From an uncultured Lachnospiraceae bacterium (GTDB taxonomy: Bacteria; Bacillota; Clostridia; Lachnospirales; Lachnospiraceae): DNA of 64,000 bases. This document shows, piece after piece, positions 16,954-24,704 of the stretch (positions are counted from its first letter, which is position 1; every line of letters begins with the position of its first letter). The notes under the pieces are model-generated. The model had not been told where the DNA came from. It ran no database searches and saw only the letters and a program-made list of their open reading frames with translations. The stretch spans positions 186,001 through 250,000 of the forward strand of contig CAKREB010000001.1 in NCBI GenBank assembly GCA_934317005.1, read 5' to 3'. Position numbers and translations under genes: made by a program.

Positions 16954-17244
16954 AAATGGCTAATATATTTGTTTGAACAGTCATGGAAAGCAATAAAAGA
17001 GATTTTACAGATAAATGGATTTTCAGAGGGGCAGACAGGTTCACCGCGGCAAATATTAAAGACAGCATATGAGGCAGGAATGATAAAGGATGAGAAGGTG
17101 TGGCTTGCGGCATTGGCACCTGGAAATAATGTTGCACATGCTTACAACAAGGATGTTGCGTTGGATATTATTAATCAAACGAAAAACATTTATTATAACA
17201 TGTTTGCGGATTTAAAGAATGTGATAGAAAGCGAATGGCTGTAA
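16954..17244 (+). pseudogene. Truncated HEPN-domain (HI0074-type) nucleotidyltransferase partner
   Basis: The frame reads FEQSWKAIKEILQINGFSEG, TGSPRQILKTAYEAGMI and NNVAHAYNKDVALDI. This is the C-terminal two-thirds of an HI0074-type HEPN protein, normally about 130 residues and paired with a small MNT nucleotidyltransferase. The first 40 residues are missing: an in-frame TAG lies at 16965-16967 region start (16945-16947), and no proper start or ribosome site exists. The HEPN motif R-x4-6-H is also damaged, because family members have RNNVAHAY while this has GNNVAHAY. The partner nucleotidyltransferase is absent. It is a remnant, and its end lies 27 bases before the TrmH start. Confidence 0.7.
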
Positions 17245-17270
17245 TAAATTATTGTAGCAGGAGAGAAAAA

Positions 17271-18101
17271 ATGTCAAATATCATAGAAATTACAGACTTT
17301 CAAGCACCAGAGCTTGATATATATGCGCGTCTTAGTGAGGGGCAGCTTTTAAACCGTCATGAGCCGGAAAAAGGAATTTTTATTGCGGAAAGCCCTAAGG
17401 TGATAGAGCGTGCGTTAGATGCCGGATGTATACCGATTTCTTTGCTGATGGAAAAAAGGCATATCGAAACACAGGGCAGGGAGATTATACAACGATGTAA
17501 GGATATTCCGGTGTATGTTGCCGAGTTTGATGTTTTGACACAATTAACTGGATTCAAGCTGACCAGAGGAATGCTGTGTGCCATGCACAGACCGGCACTT
17601 CCGAGTGTAGAAGAAGTTTGCAAAGAGGCACGTCGTATTGTGATATTGGAAAACGTTATGAATCCGACAAACGTAGGAGCAATCTTTCGAAGTGCTGCTG
17701 CGCTAAATATGGATGCAGTTTTGCTGACGGCAGGGTGCAGTAATCCGCTATATCGTCGTGCAATCCGCGTAAGCATGGGAACAGTGTTTCAGATTCCGTG
17801 GACATTTTTTGATGAGCAGGAAGCGTGGAACGTGCAGGGAATAAGCCGTTTAAAAGATATGGGATTTAAGACAGTGGCAATGGCACTGCGGGATGACTCT
17901 GTTCGCATTGATGATAAGGAGCTGTTGCAGGAAGAAAAGCTTGCAATCATTCTGGGAACAGAGGGTGATGGTCTGGCAGCAGAAACCATAGAAGGGTGCG
18001 ATTATACGGTTCGGATTCCGATGGCGCATGGGGTGGATTCGCTGAATGTGGCAGCAGCCAGTGCGGTTGCTTTTTATGTGATAGGAAACAGTTCACGCTA
18101 G
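17271..18101 (+). CDS. TrmH/SpoU family RNA methyltransferase
   Basis: This is a 276-residue SPOUT-class enzyme that transfers a methyl group from S-adenosylmethionine to a ribose 2'-OH in rRNA or tRNA. A substrate-binding N-terminal part (about 1-110) is followed by the knotted domain with its three family motifs: ENVMNPTNVGAIFRSAAALN near residue 125, AIILGTEGDGL near 225, and IPMAHGVDSLNVAAASAV near 250. The start at 17271 follows CAGGAGAG by five bases. The exact substrate nucleotide is unknown. It is convergent with the MATE gene at 18760, with the giant palindrome filling the gap. Confidence 0.93.
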   Translation: MSNIIEITDFQAPELDIYARLSEGQLLNRHEPEKGIFIAESPKVIERALDAGCIPISLLMEKRHIETQGREIIQRCKDIPVYVAEFDVLTQLTGFKLTRGMLCAMHRPALPSVEEVCKEARRIVILENVMNPTNVGAIFRSAAALNMDAVLLTAGCSNPLYRRAIRVSMGTVFQIPWTFFDEQEAWNVQGISRLKDMGFKTVAMALRDDSVRIDDKELLQEEKLAIILGTEGDGLAAETIEGCDYTVRIPMAHGVDSLNVAAASAVAFYVIGNSSR

Positions 18102-18113
18102 ATTTTTCTGCGT

Positions 18114-18764
18114 AATAAGCTTAGGGCATCAAAAGAGGAAAAGATATATAGATTTCATCAAATTGCACAAAAAGAGGAGATTTATGAAATATTGTCTTTC
18201 GTTAAAATTTTGACAAATCATTCTATATTTTATTTTTGCGTTGTACTCTACTAATTTTATTGCAGGTGCAAGTTTTATCGTTTTTTCTTGCCATAACTAC
18301 GCCTTTTGGAAGAACTAGTGTTTTGCAGTCTTGATGTTTGATTTGTGCGCTCTTTCGCAAACTTATACCATGCGGCAATATTTTCAGATTTTTCGTAGAG
18401 GCACTTGCGAATCGCCGATACTTACAAAGCGTTTTTGGCTTTGTTATGTATCGTGGCGTTATGAGCGGTAGCGAAAGCGTGCCTCCTAGAAAAATGCTGA
18501 AATATTGCGCATGCTATTCAGACAGTGCTACAGAGCGCACATTCATCAAGACTTTGCAAAACAGAGTTCTTCTCAAAAGTCTATATGCTCAAGAAAAAAC
18601 GATAAAATACATCTGCAATAAATTTACTATATCTTGATCGCAAAAATAAAATATATATGCGCTTACAAAATTTTAACGAAAGACAATGCTTTTACGATAT
18701 CCTTCATTTTGTGCAATTTGACAAAGATATATAAAGAAAGTCCCTTTGATGTTCTAAGCTTAAT
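18114..18764. repeat. Giant imperfect palindrome (~650 bp) between convergent genes
   Basis: Almost the whole gap between the TrmH and MATE genes is one inverted repeat, with arms of about 320 bases meeting near 18434. Matching blocks from the outside in: AATAAGCTTAG (18114) with CTAAGCTTAAT (18754-18764); CAAATTGCACAAAA with TTTTGTGCAATTTG; ATTGTCTTTCGTTAAAATTT with its exact complement at 18668-18687; TTTATCGTTTTTTCTTG with CAAGAAAAAACGATAAA; GTGCGCTC with GAGCGCAC; and ACAAAGC with GCTTTGT at the tip. By eye the arms agree over roughly 70% of positions, so the RNA from either strand would fold into a very long hairpin. Reading frames inside have no ribosome sites. The right end overlaps the MATE stop codon. 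Confidence 0.85.
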
Positions 18765-20091
18765 AATATTGGTATGTTTTTCTCTGGTTGATGAAAAACA
18801 GGATTGTAATGCACAGGGTACACAGCTCAGCGACCGTTACCGATAGCCAGATTCCGCTGATGCCTAGAAGCATAGGCAAGAGCAGCACAGAGGTAATCTG
18901 AAAGACGAGTGTGCGCAGGAAAGAGATGACAGCGGACACCAGACCATTGTTAAGCGCAGTAAAGAACGATGAACCCCAGATGTTAAATCCATTGACCAGG
19001 TATACGATACTGTAAAGGCGAAAGCCTTGTACGGTCATAGCAAGAAGTTCTTTGTCGTATCCTACAAAAATGCGGGAAAGAGGGTATGCCAAAAGCTGCG
19101 CCAGAACAGCTAAAAGGATGCAGCAGATGCTGATCAGTCCCAAACTCTTTTTGTAAAGATTTTTTAGCTCATCGTGATTGCATGCACCGTAGTGGTAACT
19201 GATGATCGGTGCACTGCCGATGGAGTATCCCAGAAAGATTGCAACGAAAATGAAGCTGACATACATAATGGTTCCATAGGCGGCAACTCCGTTTTCGCCG
19301 GCAATCTTCATGAGCTGAACGTTGTACAGAGAGGTTACAATGGAGCTGGAGAGATTGGTCATAAGCTCGGAAGAACCATTGGTACATGTTTTTAACAATA
19401 CTTTTCCGTGAAGATGCGTCTTGCCCAGTCGAAGCTTGCTGGAGTTTTTTCGCACGAAAAAGAAAATCGGGAATAATCCACCGATGAATTCACCGCAGAC
19501 TGTTGCAAAAGCGGCACCGGCAAGTCCGAAGCCGAAAACACCGATAAAAAGAAAGTCGAGCACCATATTGGTAACACCGGCAGAAACGATCACGGCAAGT
19601 CCAAGCTTTGGCTTTTCTGCGGTGACAAAAAAGCTCTGAAATACATTTTGCAACATAAAAGCAGGCATGGAAATGAATCCAATCCGTCCATATAAAAGGC
19701 AGTTGTTCAAAAGCTCACCGGATGCACCAAGCAGTTGTGCTAAAAACGGCAGCAGAAAGAAGCCGATAACAGATAAGACAATGCCACCGGCAACGGTGAT
19801 ATAGACTAGCATAGAAAAGTATTCATTTGCCAGCTTGTCCTTCTTTTCGCCGAGTGTCTTGGCTACCACAGCGCTGCCACCGGTACCGACCATAAAGCCA
19901 AGTGCAGCGATTGCCATAAAGATTGGAAATACCAGATTGACCGCTGCCAGCGCTGTCTTTCCAACATAATTCGATACAAAGAGTCCGTCTATTACGCTGT
20001 AGATGGAAGTGAAAACCATCATGATCACGGATGGGGTGACGAACCGCAGTAGTTTTTTATAAGTAAAATGTTCTGATAATTGAATATTCAT
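18760..20091 (-). CDS. MATE family multidrug/cation exporter (second copy type)
   Basis: This is a 443-residue membrane exporter with about twelve helices. MNIQLSEHFTYKKLLRFVTP opens it, then SVIDGLFVSNYVGKTALAAV and the second-half repeat near MKIAGENGVAAYGTIMYVSF. It belongs to the same superfamily as the gene at 11211 but is clearly a different subgroup. The start at 20091 follows GAGGACA. The gene lies about 120 bases downstream of the broken MarR gene on the same strand, which suggests a MarR-controlled exporter unit. Its stop codon is inside the outer edge of the giant palindrome. Substrate unknown. Confidence 0.93.
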   Translation of the reverse strand: MNIQLSEHFTYKKLLRFVTPSVIMMVFTSIYSVIDGLFVSNYVGKTALAAVNLVFPIFMAIAALGFMVGTGGSAVVAKTLGEKKDKLANEYFSMLVYITVAGGIVLSVIGFFLLPFLAQLLGASGELLNNCLLYGRIGFISMPAFMLQNVFQSFFVTAEKPKLGLAVIVSAGVTNMVLDFLFIGVFGFGLAGAAFATVCGEFIGGLFPIFFFVRKNSSKLRLGKTHLHGKVLLKTCTNGSSELMTNLSSSIVTSLYNVQLMKIAGENGVAAYGTIMYVSFIFVAIFLGYSIGSAPIISYHYGACNHDELKNLYKKSLGLISICCILLAVLAQLLAYPLSRIFVGYDKELLAMTVQGFRLYSIVYLVNGFNIWGSSFFTALNNGLVSAVISFLRTLVFQITSVLLLPMLLGISGIWLSVTVAELCTLCITILFFINQRKTYQYY

Positions 20092-20210
20092 AAATGTCCT
20101 CATTTCTAAGCAATCTATTGCGAATAGATGAAAAAAATCGCATAAGCGATTGTTATTCTTTTGAAAGTTATCTGTTAGTAAGTGAAGGCAAATCGTTTAG
20201 TAAACAGTAT

Positions 20211-20669
20211 TTACCATTTTTCGATTTCTTTGCGCAGGGAATCTAAATGTTTGGCTTCCAGTATCAGCAATTGCTCCCGCTCTTTTTTTGTCATGCAGGA
20301 AAAAGCAGCTTCCTCGCTCTGTATCAAAGGGTAAATGGTATTTTATAACAGAGTCTGTCCGGTGGCAGTTACCTGAATGTGCATGCTGCGTCCTTTGCCG
20401 GGAACTAAGAGCAGATAGCCGTCCTTTACCAGCTTTTGGATGGAAGAATGGACAGTTTGCTTTGGAAGATAGGTGATCTCACAGATATCACGCTGCAGAC
20501 AGCCATCTCCCAGCTCAACGATGCTGTATAAAATTTCCAATGCGCTGTCAGAAAGTTTCAGCTTTAGCGCAGCGGTATGATAGATGTCATTGCTTTCTTT
20601 AAAAAGATGATTAAATTCCCGAAGAGTGCTACTCATATCGGGAGGCTGTGTGTTGTTATTTGTTTTCAT
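20211..20669 (-). pseudogene. MarR family regulator with a premature stop
   Basis: The frame from ATG 20669 (GAGGATTTCT upstream) reads a MarR winged helix protein: DIYHTAALKLKLSDSALEIL, ICEITYLPKQTVHSSIQKLV, GYLLLVPGKGRSMHIQVTAT, then GQTLL and a TAA at 20343-20345. In the same frame the coding pattern continues for 43 more codons (NTIYPLIQSEEAAFSC, KEREQLLILEAKHLDSLRKE) to a second TAA at 20211-20213. A lysine codon AAA to TAA change would explain this. The truncated 108-residue product would lack the C-terminal dimerisation helices. If real, the neighbouring MATE exporter may have lost its regulator. A sequencing error is the alternative. Confidence 0.75.
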
Positions 20670-20859
20670 AGAAATCCTCATTTCTCAATGCCTGATTCTT
20701 GTCAATGCAACAGACTAAGTGAAAAGCTGTCTGTATCCGGTGGTTGTGTGTATACAATACAAATCATGTGGTATTTTGCAAATAAGTCTGAAATCGTACT
20801 TACGATAGATGATTATAGTCTGATTTCGGACTTGTGTCAAGGAGAAGGAAATATATTTA

Positions 20860-21648
20860 TCAAAAAGTATCTTTGATTGGTACGGCAATTTGTGTAATAT
20901 AATCACTGCTGTTTTTTCCGCGGCTTGGTGGTCCTTCAAGATAGATGTTGCGATAATGTCCCGTTGTTTCAATCTGGTTCTTTTGGACATATTCACTTAA
21001 AATGGCAATAGCAGTGCCGATGTTCTCATATGGGCCGCGGTAGTAGATGCATAGTGCAGGTGTTTCGGCAAACTCTTTCCGCTCGGCACCGTCAAATTTT
21101 TCATGGACAGGAATGCAGCACATGAGATCCAGCTCATTGTTTTCCTCTCTCATGCGCATAGTAAACATTTGACTAGTCATAGACATCATACCCGTTCTTG
21201 TTGCTGCAATATAGGTGTCGCGCAGTTTGTTGGCGGCATCAGCAGTATCTTTGCACGAATATCTGCGGCTAAAGCATACCTGCTGTGGAAGACGCACCCG
21301 ATGTACACGAAAACCTTCCTCGTTTGCAGAACGAACCTGCAGCAGCTTGATATTATAATCCAATGCGGCACGCAGTTCCATCAATCTTTCGAGGTGATGA
21401 TCTAGATTTTTTGTATCATAATAGTATTCTGCTATTTCTGCAAGCGACAGGCCTAGTGTCTGCAGGGAGCGAATGGAACGGATATGTGTCATGTTGTCTG
21501 CACTGTAATATCGGTAACCGCTCTGTTCGTCTTTAACAGCGGGCGTTAATAATCCCATATTTTCATAACCAAGGATGGTTTTTCGGGTTATACCGAGAAT
21601 CTTTGTGACCTCGCCTATTTTAAATAAATTATCATAGTTTTTTTTCAT
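20860..21648 (-). CDS. MerR family regulator with GyrI-like effector domain
   Basis: This is a 262-residue BmrR-type regulator. The MerR DNA-binding domain covers residues about 8-78 (LFKIGEVTKILGITRKTILG, YENMGLL, SGYRYYSADN, LQTLGLSLAEI). A coiled linker follows (about 80-110), then a GyrI-like ligand-binding domain to the end (CIPVHEKFDGAE, PALCIYYRGPYENIGTAI, ITQIAVPI). Such proteins bind drug-like molecules and twist promoters that have 19-20 bp spacers. Exactly such a promoter, facing away from this gene, lies at 21709-21739. GAGGTGCAGC precedes the ATG. The expected target therefore is the non-coding RNA at 21746, not an exporter. Confidence 0.92.
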   Translation of the reverse strand: MKKNYDNLFKIGEVTKILGITRKTILGYENMGLLTPAVKDEQSGYRYYSADNMTHIRSIRSLQTLGLSLAEIAEYYYDTKNLDHHLERLMELRAALDYNIKLLQVRSANEEGFRVHRVRLPQQVCFSRRYSCKDTADAANKLRDTYIAATRTGMMSMTSQMFTMRMREENNELDLMCCIPVHEKFDGAERKEFAETPALCIYYRGPYENIGTAIAILSEYVQKNQIETTGHYRNIYLEGPPSRGKNSSDYITQIAVPIKDTF

Positions 21649-21708
21649 GCTGCACCTCGTTTCTGTGTATGTTTTTCACATTATACTCTGTGCCAACTTG
21701 TGATTTGC

Positions 21709-21739
21709 TTGACTCGTCCCTTAGGGTACGACATATAAT
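21709..21739 (+). promoter_or_regulatory. MerR-type promoter with 19-bp spacer
   Basis: TTGACT and TATAAT are separated by 19 bases, and the spacer holds a dyad (CGTCCCTT/AGGGTACG) centred between them. This over-long spacer with an internal dyad is the hallmark of promoters activated by MerR proteins. The regulator gene lies directly upstream on the other strand. Confidence 0.75.
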
Positions 21740-21745
21740 AGTTTA

Positions 21746-22032
21746 ACAAGATCATGAAAACTTTGCAAGGAAAGATACGGAATCATAGTCTGTTTCTACG
21801 AAGAAGAGTAGTGCGAAAAATTTTCACGTATGAGCCAGTATAAAGGGAAAACCACGACGATGAAGAAGGGAGATGGCAGCATTGACGGATTCGCGGATCG
21901 AAAGTACCCATAGCGGTTGGGACATCATGACTACCAAACCGAACAAAGTGGATGCCTACGGTTAAATTGAAAAAAGACTAGAAAGAGGCTGTGAAAAAAT
22001 GAGAATTTTTCTGTTTTTTCACAGCCTTTTTT
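21746..22032 (+). ncRNA. Structured non-coding RNA, possibly of the raiA class
   Basis: About 285 bases from the MerR-type promoter to a strong terminator hold no credible reading frame but several stems, for example CGGTTGG pairing with CCAAACCG around ACATCATGACTA. The purine-rich core (GAAGGGAGATGGCAGCATTG, GGATCGAAAGTACCCATAG, GTGGATGCCTACGGTT) looks like a conserved RNA rather than spacer. Its size and style resemble the raiA RNA motif of Firmicutes, but I name it from memory only. It does not show 6S, tmRNA or RNase P hallmarks. A covariance search would settle the class. Confidence 0.55.
21986..22032 (+). terminator. Terminator of the non-coding RNA
   Basis: AGGCTGTGAAAAAA pairs with TTTTTTCACAGCCT and is followed by TTTTT. 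The 14-bp stem is perfect. Confidence 0.9.
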
Positions 22033-22121
22033 CGTTTGATAAGAAATTTTTCTGGTACCGGAAAATCTGTTATAAATTCTTTACTGCCGTTTTATATTGT
22101 TATCTATTTCAGGAAACACAT

Positions 22122-22150
22122 TTGACAAAATGAGCATAGCAGTTTAGAAT
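22122..22150 (+). promoter_or_regulatory. Promoter of the T-box/metG unit
   Basis: TTGACA, 17 bases, TAGAAT. The predicted transcript starts near 22157, just before T-box stem I. Confidence 0.8.
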
Positions 22151-22156
22151 GTAAGA

Positions 22157-22440
22157 AATATGGAAATGCTGTGAAAAGAAGAGTACATGACAGGAAGCTT
22201 TACAGAGAACCCGGTAGCTGAGAAAGGGCATGACAGAATGTGATGGAAGATGGTCTTGGAGCTGCGCACCGATACATAACGTTTTGTTATGCGTAGGCTG
22301 CGACGGGTGCACCCGTTATAGTGTCTTACTATAGTCAGCAGGATGTAGTAGAAGAGGTTTCTGTCGCGAGGCAGAAATGAATTAAAGTGGTAACACGAGT
22401 AATCGTCTTTAAGAGCATTTCGTTCTTAAAGATTTTTTTA
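22157..22440 (+). promoter_or_regulatory. T-box leader (methionine)
   Basis: The leader shows the parts of a T-box riboswitch: the stem I apical region AGAGAACCCGGTAGCTGAGA, a candidate ATG specifier near 22238, the conserved T-box AAAGTGGTAACACGAG at 22384-22399, and a terminator TCTTTAAGA/TTCTTAAAGA with seven T residues at 22406-22440. The TGGT bulge would pair with the ACCA end of an uncharged tRNA with discriminator A, as in tRNA-Met. Uncharged tRNA-Met should favour the antiterminator and raise metG expression. Confidence 0.88.
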
Positions 22441-22456
22441 GTTTATGGAGGTAATT

Positions 22457-24445
22457 ATGGCAGAGAAAAAAACATTTTATTTGACAACAGCGATTGCGTA
22501 CACTTCCGGCAAGCCACATATCGGTAATACCTATGAGGCTGTACTTGCCGACAGTATTGTGCGTTTTAAGAGAATGCAGGGATATGATGTGCGTTTTCAG
22601 ACCGGTACAGATGAGCATGGTCAGAAGATTGAGTTAAAGGCGCAGGAAGCAGGCGTGACACCGAAGCAGTTTGTAGATGATGTTTCCGGACAGATTAAGA
22701 CCATCTGGGATCTGATGAATACATCATATGATAAATTTATCCGTACAACAGATGATTATCATGAGAAGCAGGTACAGAAAATCTTTAAGAAGTTATATGA
22801 GCAGGGAGATATTTACAAGGGACATTATGAAGGAATGTATTGTACGCCATGTGAGTCCTTCTTTACACCATCTCAGTTAGTTGATGGCAAGTGTCCGGAC
22901 TGCGGCAGAGAGTGTCAGCCGGCGAAGGAAGAGGCATATTTCTTAAAATTAAGTAAGTACGCAGACCGTCTGATTGAGCATATCAATACGCATCCGGAAT
23001 TTATCCAGCCGGAATCCCGTAAGAATGAGATGATGAATAACTTCCTTCTTCCGGGTCTGCAGGATCTTTGCGTATCCCGTACTTCCTTCAAATGGGGTAT
23101 TCCGGTTGATTTTGATCCGGGACACGTTGTGTATGTATGGATTGATGCATTGAGCAACTATATCACAGGTCTTGGCTTTGATCTGGATGGAAATGATACA
23201 TTGGATGCTGATGGAACAGATTTATATAAGAAGTTCTGGCCGGCAGACCTTCATCTGATTGGTAAAGACATTCTTCGTTTCCATACGATTTACTGGCCAA
23301 TCATGCTGATGGCACTGGATATTCCGCTTCCAAAGCAGGTGTTTGGTCATCCGTGGCTGTTGCAGGGTGATGGCAAGATGAGTAAGTCAAAGGGAAATGT
23401 TATTTATGCAGATGATCTTGTAGACATTTTCGGCGTAGATGCTGTCCGTTATTTCGTACTCCATGAGATGCCATTTGAAAATGACGGTGTGATCAGCTGG
23501 GATCTGATGGTAGAGAGAATGAACTCTGACCTTGCCAATGTACTTGGAAATCTGGTGAATCGTACCATTTCCATGACAAACAAGTATCTGGGCGGTGTCG
23601 TAGAAGATAAAGGCGTGACAGAAGCAGTAGACGATGATCTGAAGGCAAAGGTTCTGGAAGTGCCTAAGAAAGCAGTAGAGAAGATGGATAAGCTGCGTGT
23701 GGCAGATGCGATTACAGAAATCTTTACATTGTTTAAGCGCTGCAACAAATATATCGATGAAACAGAACCGTGGGTACTTGGAAAGGATGAGGCAAAGAAG
23801 GATCGTCTTTCTACGGTACTGTATAATCTGGTTGAAAGTATCACGATCGGTGCCAGTCTGTTAGAGGCATTTATGCCGGACACAACAGCTAAGATCTTAG
23901 AGCAGTTGAATACAACAAAGAGAAGCATCGACGAGATGGATACATTTGGAAAATACGTTTCCGGTACAAAGGTGACAGATAAGCCGGAGATTCTCTTTAT
24001 GCGTCTTGATCCAAAGGAGGTGCTTGCAAAGGCTGAGGAAATCAAACAGGCACAGATGGCAGAAGCAAAGGCAGAGACCGGGGAAGAGGATGAAGATGTA
24101 ATTGACATTGAGGCAAAGCCGGAGATTACATTTGATGACTTCATGAAGATGCAGTTTCAGGTTGGTGAGATTATTGCCTGTGAAGAGGTAAAGAAGTCAA
24201 AGAAGCTTTTGTGCTCACAGGTTAAGATTGGAAGCGAAGTAAAGCAGATCGTATCCGGTATCAAGCAGCACTATTCAGCAGAGGAGATGGTCGGCAAGAA
24301 GGTTATGGTTCTTGTAAACTTAAAGCCGGCTAAGTTAGCAGGTGTACTTTCAGAAGGTATGCTTCTGTGTGCAGAGGATGCAGAGGGAAATCTTGCTCTG
24401 ATGACACCGGAAAAGAAGATGCCTGCCGGTGCTGAAATTTGTTAA
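22457..24445 (+). CDS. metG: Methionyl-tRNA synthetase
   Basis: This 662-residue class I synthetase attaches methionine to tRNA-Met. The signature IAYTSGKPHIGNTYE (HIGH-type) is near residue 13. A four-cysteine zinc knuckle (CTPCESFF, then CPDCGREC) lies near 130-150, and GKMSKSKGNV is near 305. The C-terminal 100 residues (FMKMQFQVGEIIACEEV to the end) form an EMAP/Trbp-like tRNA-binding domain that allows dimerisation. The start at 22457 follows TGGAGGT. It is controlled by the methionine T-box just upstream and ends at a terminator at 24511. Confidence 0.98.
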   Translation: MAEKKTFYLTTAIAYTSGKPHIGNTYEAVLADSIVRFKRMQGYDVRFQTGTDEHGQKIELKAQEAGVTPKQFVDDVSGQIKTIWDLMNTSYDKFIRTTDDYHEKQVQKIFKKLYEQGDIYKGHYEGMYCTPCESFFTPSQLVDGKCPDCGRECQPAKEEAYFLKLSKYADRLIEHINTHPEFIQPESRKNEMMNNFLLPGLQDLCVSRTSFKWGIPVDFDPGHVVYVWIDALSNYITGLGFDLDGNDTLDADGTDLYKKFWPADLHLIGKDILRFHTIYWPIMLMALDIPLPKQVFGHPWLLQGDGKMSKSKGNVIYADDLVDIFGVDAVRYFVLHEMPFENDGVISWDLMVERMNSDLANVLGNLVNRTISMTNKYLGGVVEDKGVTEAVDDDLKAKVLEVPKKAVEKMDKLRVADAITEIFTLFKRCNKYIDETEPWVLGKDEAKKDRLSTVLYNLVESITIGASLLEAFMPDTTAKILEQLNTTKRSIDEMDTFGKYVSGTKVTDKPEILFMRLDPKEVLAKAEEIKQAQMAEAKAETGEEDEDVIDIEAKPEITFDDFMKMQFQVGEIIACEEVKKSKKLLCSQVKIGSEVKQIVSGIKQHYSAEEMVGKKVMVLVNLKPAKLAGVLSEGMLLCAEDAEGNLALMTPEKKMPAGAEIC

Positions 24446-24510
24446 GCGATTGCTTTTGCAAGCTTCTATGTGAAATGATGACTTTTTAAACATGATTTAT
24501 AAAGAACTCC

Positions 24511-24541
24511 AAAATCCAGATGTTTTGCATCTGGATTTTGT
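24511..24541 (+). terminator. Intrinsic terminator of metG
   Basis: AAAATCCAGATG and CATCTGGATTTT form a 12-bp stem with a five-base loop. Confidence 0.85.
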
Positions 24542-24601
24542 GCGTGAAAGGTCATTTGGATAAATTTGACAGCAGAAAGTAAATTTTTTAATGCTGAAAA
24601 T

Positions 24602-24628
24602 TTATATTAAGCCGGAAAATGCCGATAT
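24602..24628 (+). promoter_or_regulatory. Probable sigma-28 promoter of the coiled-coil gene
   Basis: GCCGATAT at 24621-24628 is a perfect sigma-28 -10 element. The -35 at the correct distance is TTAT instead of TAAA. The ribosome site GGAGGGG lies about 60 bases downstream. Confidence 0.6.
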
Positions 24629-24704
24629 ACTATGTAACTAATTACCTTTGAACACGGCAAATGGATTTGCGGACAATGTGAAATGGAATGGAGGGGTAAT
24701 CTAC

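Noticed and set aside
18338..18846. Two open frames of 99 and 70 codons inside and beyond the giant palindrome
   Set aside because: They have no ribosome sites, their composition follows the inverted repeat, and neither resembles a known protein.
21746..22032. 6S RNA, tmRNA or RNase P RNA
   Set aside because: It lacks the tmRNA tRNA-like ends and tag frame, the RNase P conserved cores, and the single long 6S hairpin with a central bubble.
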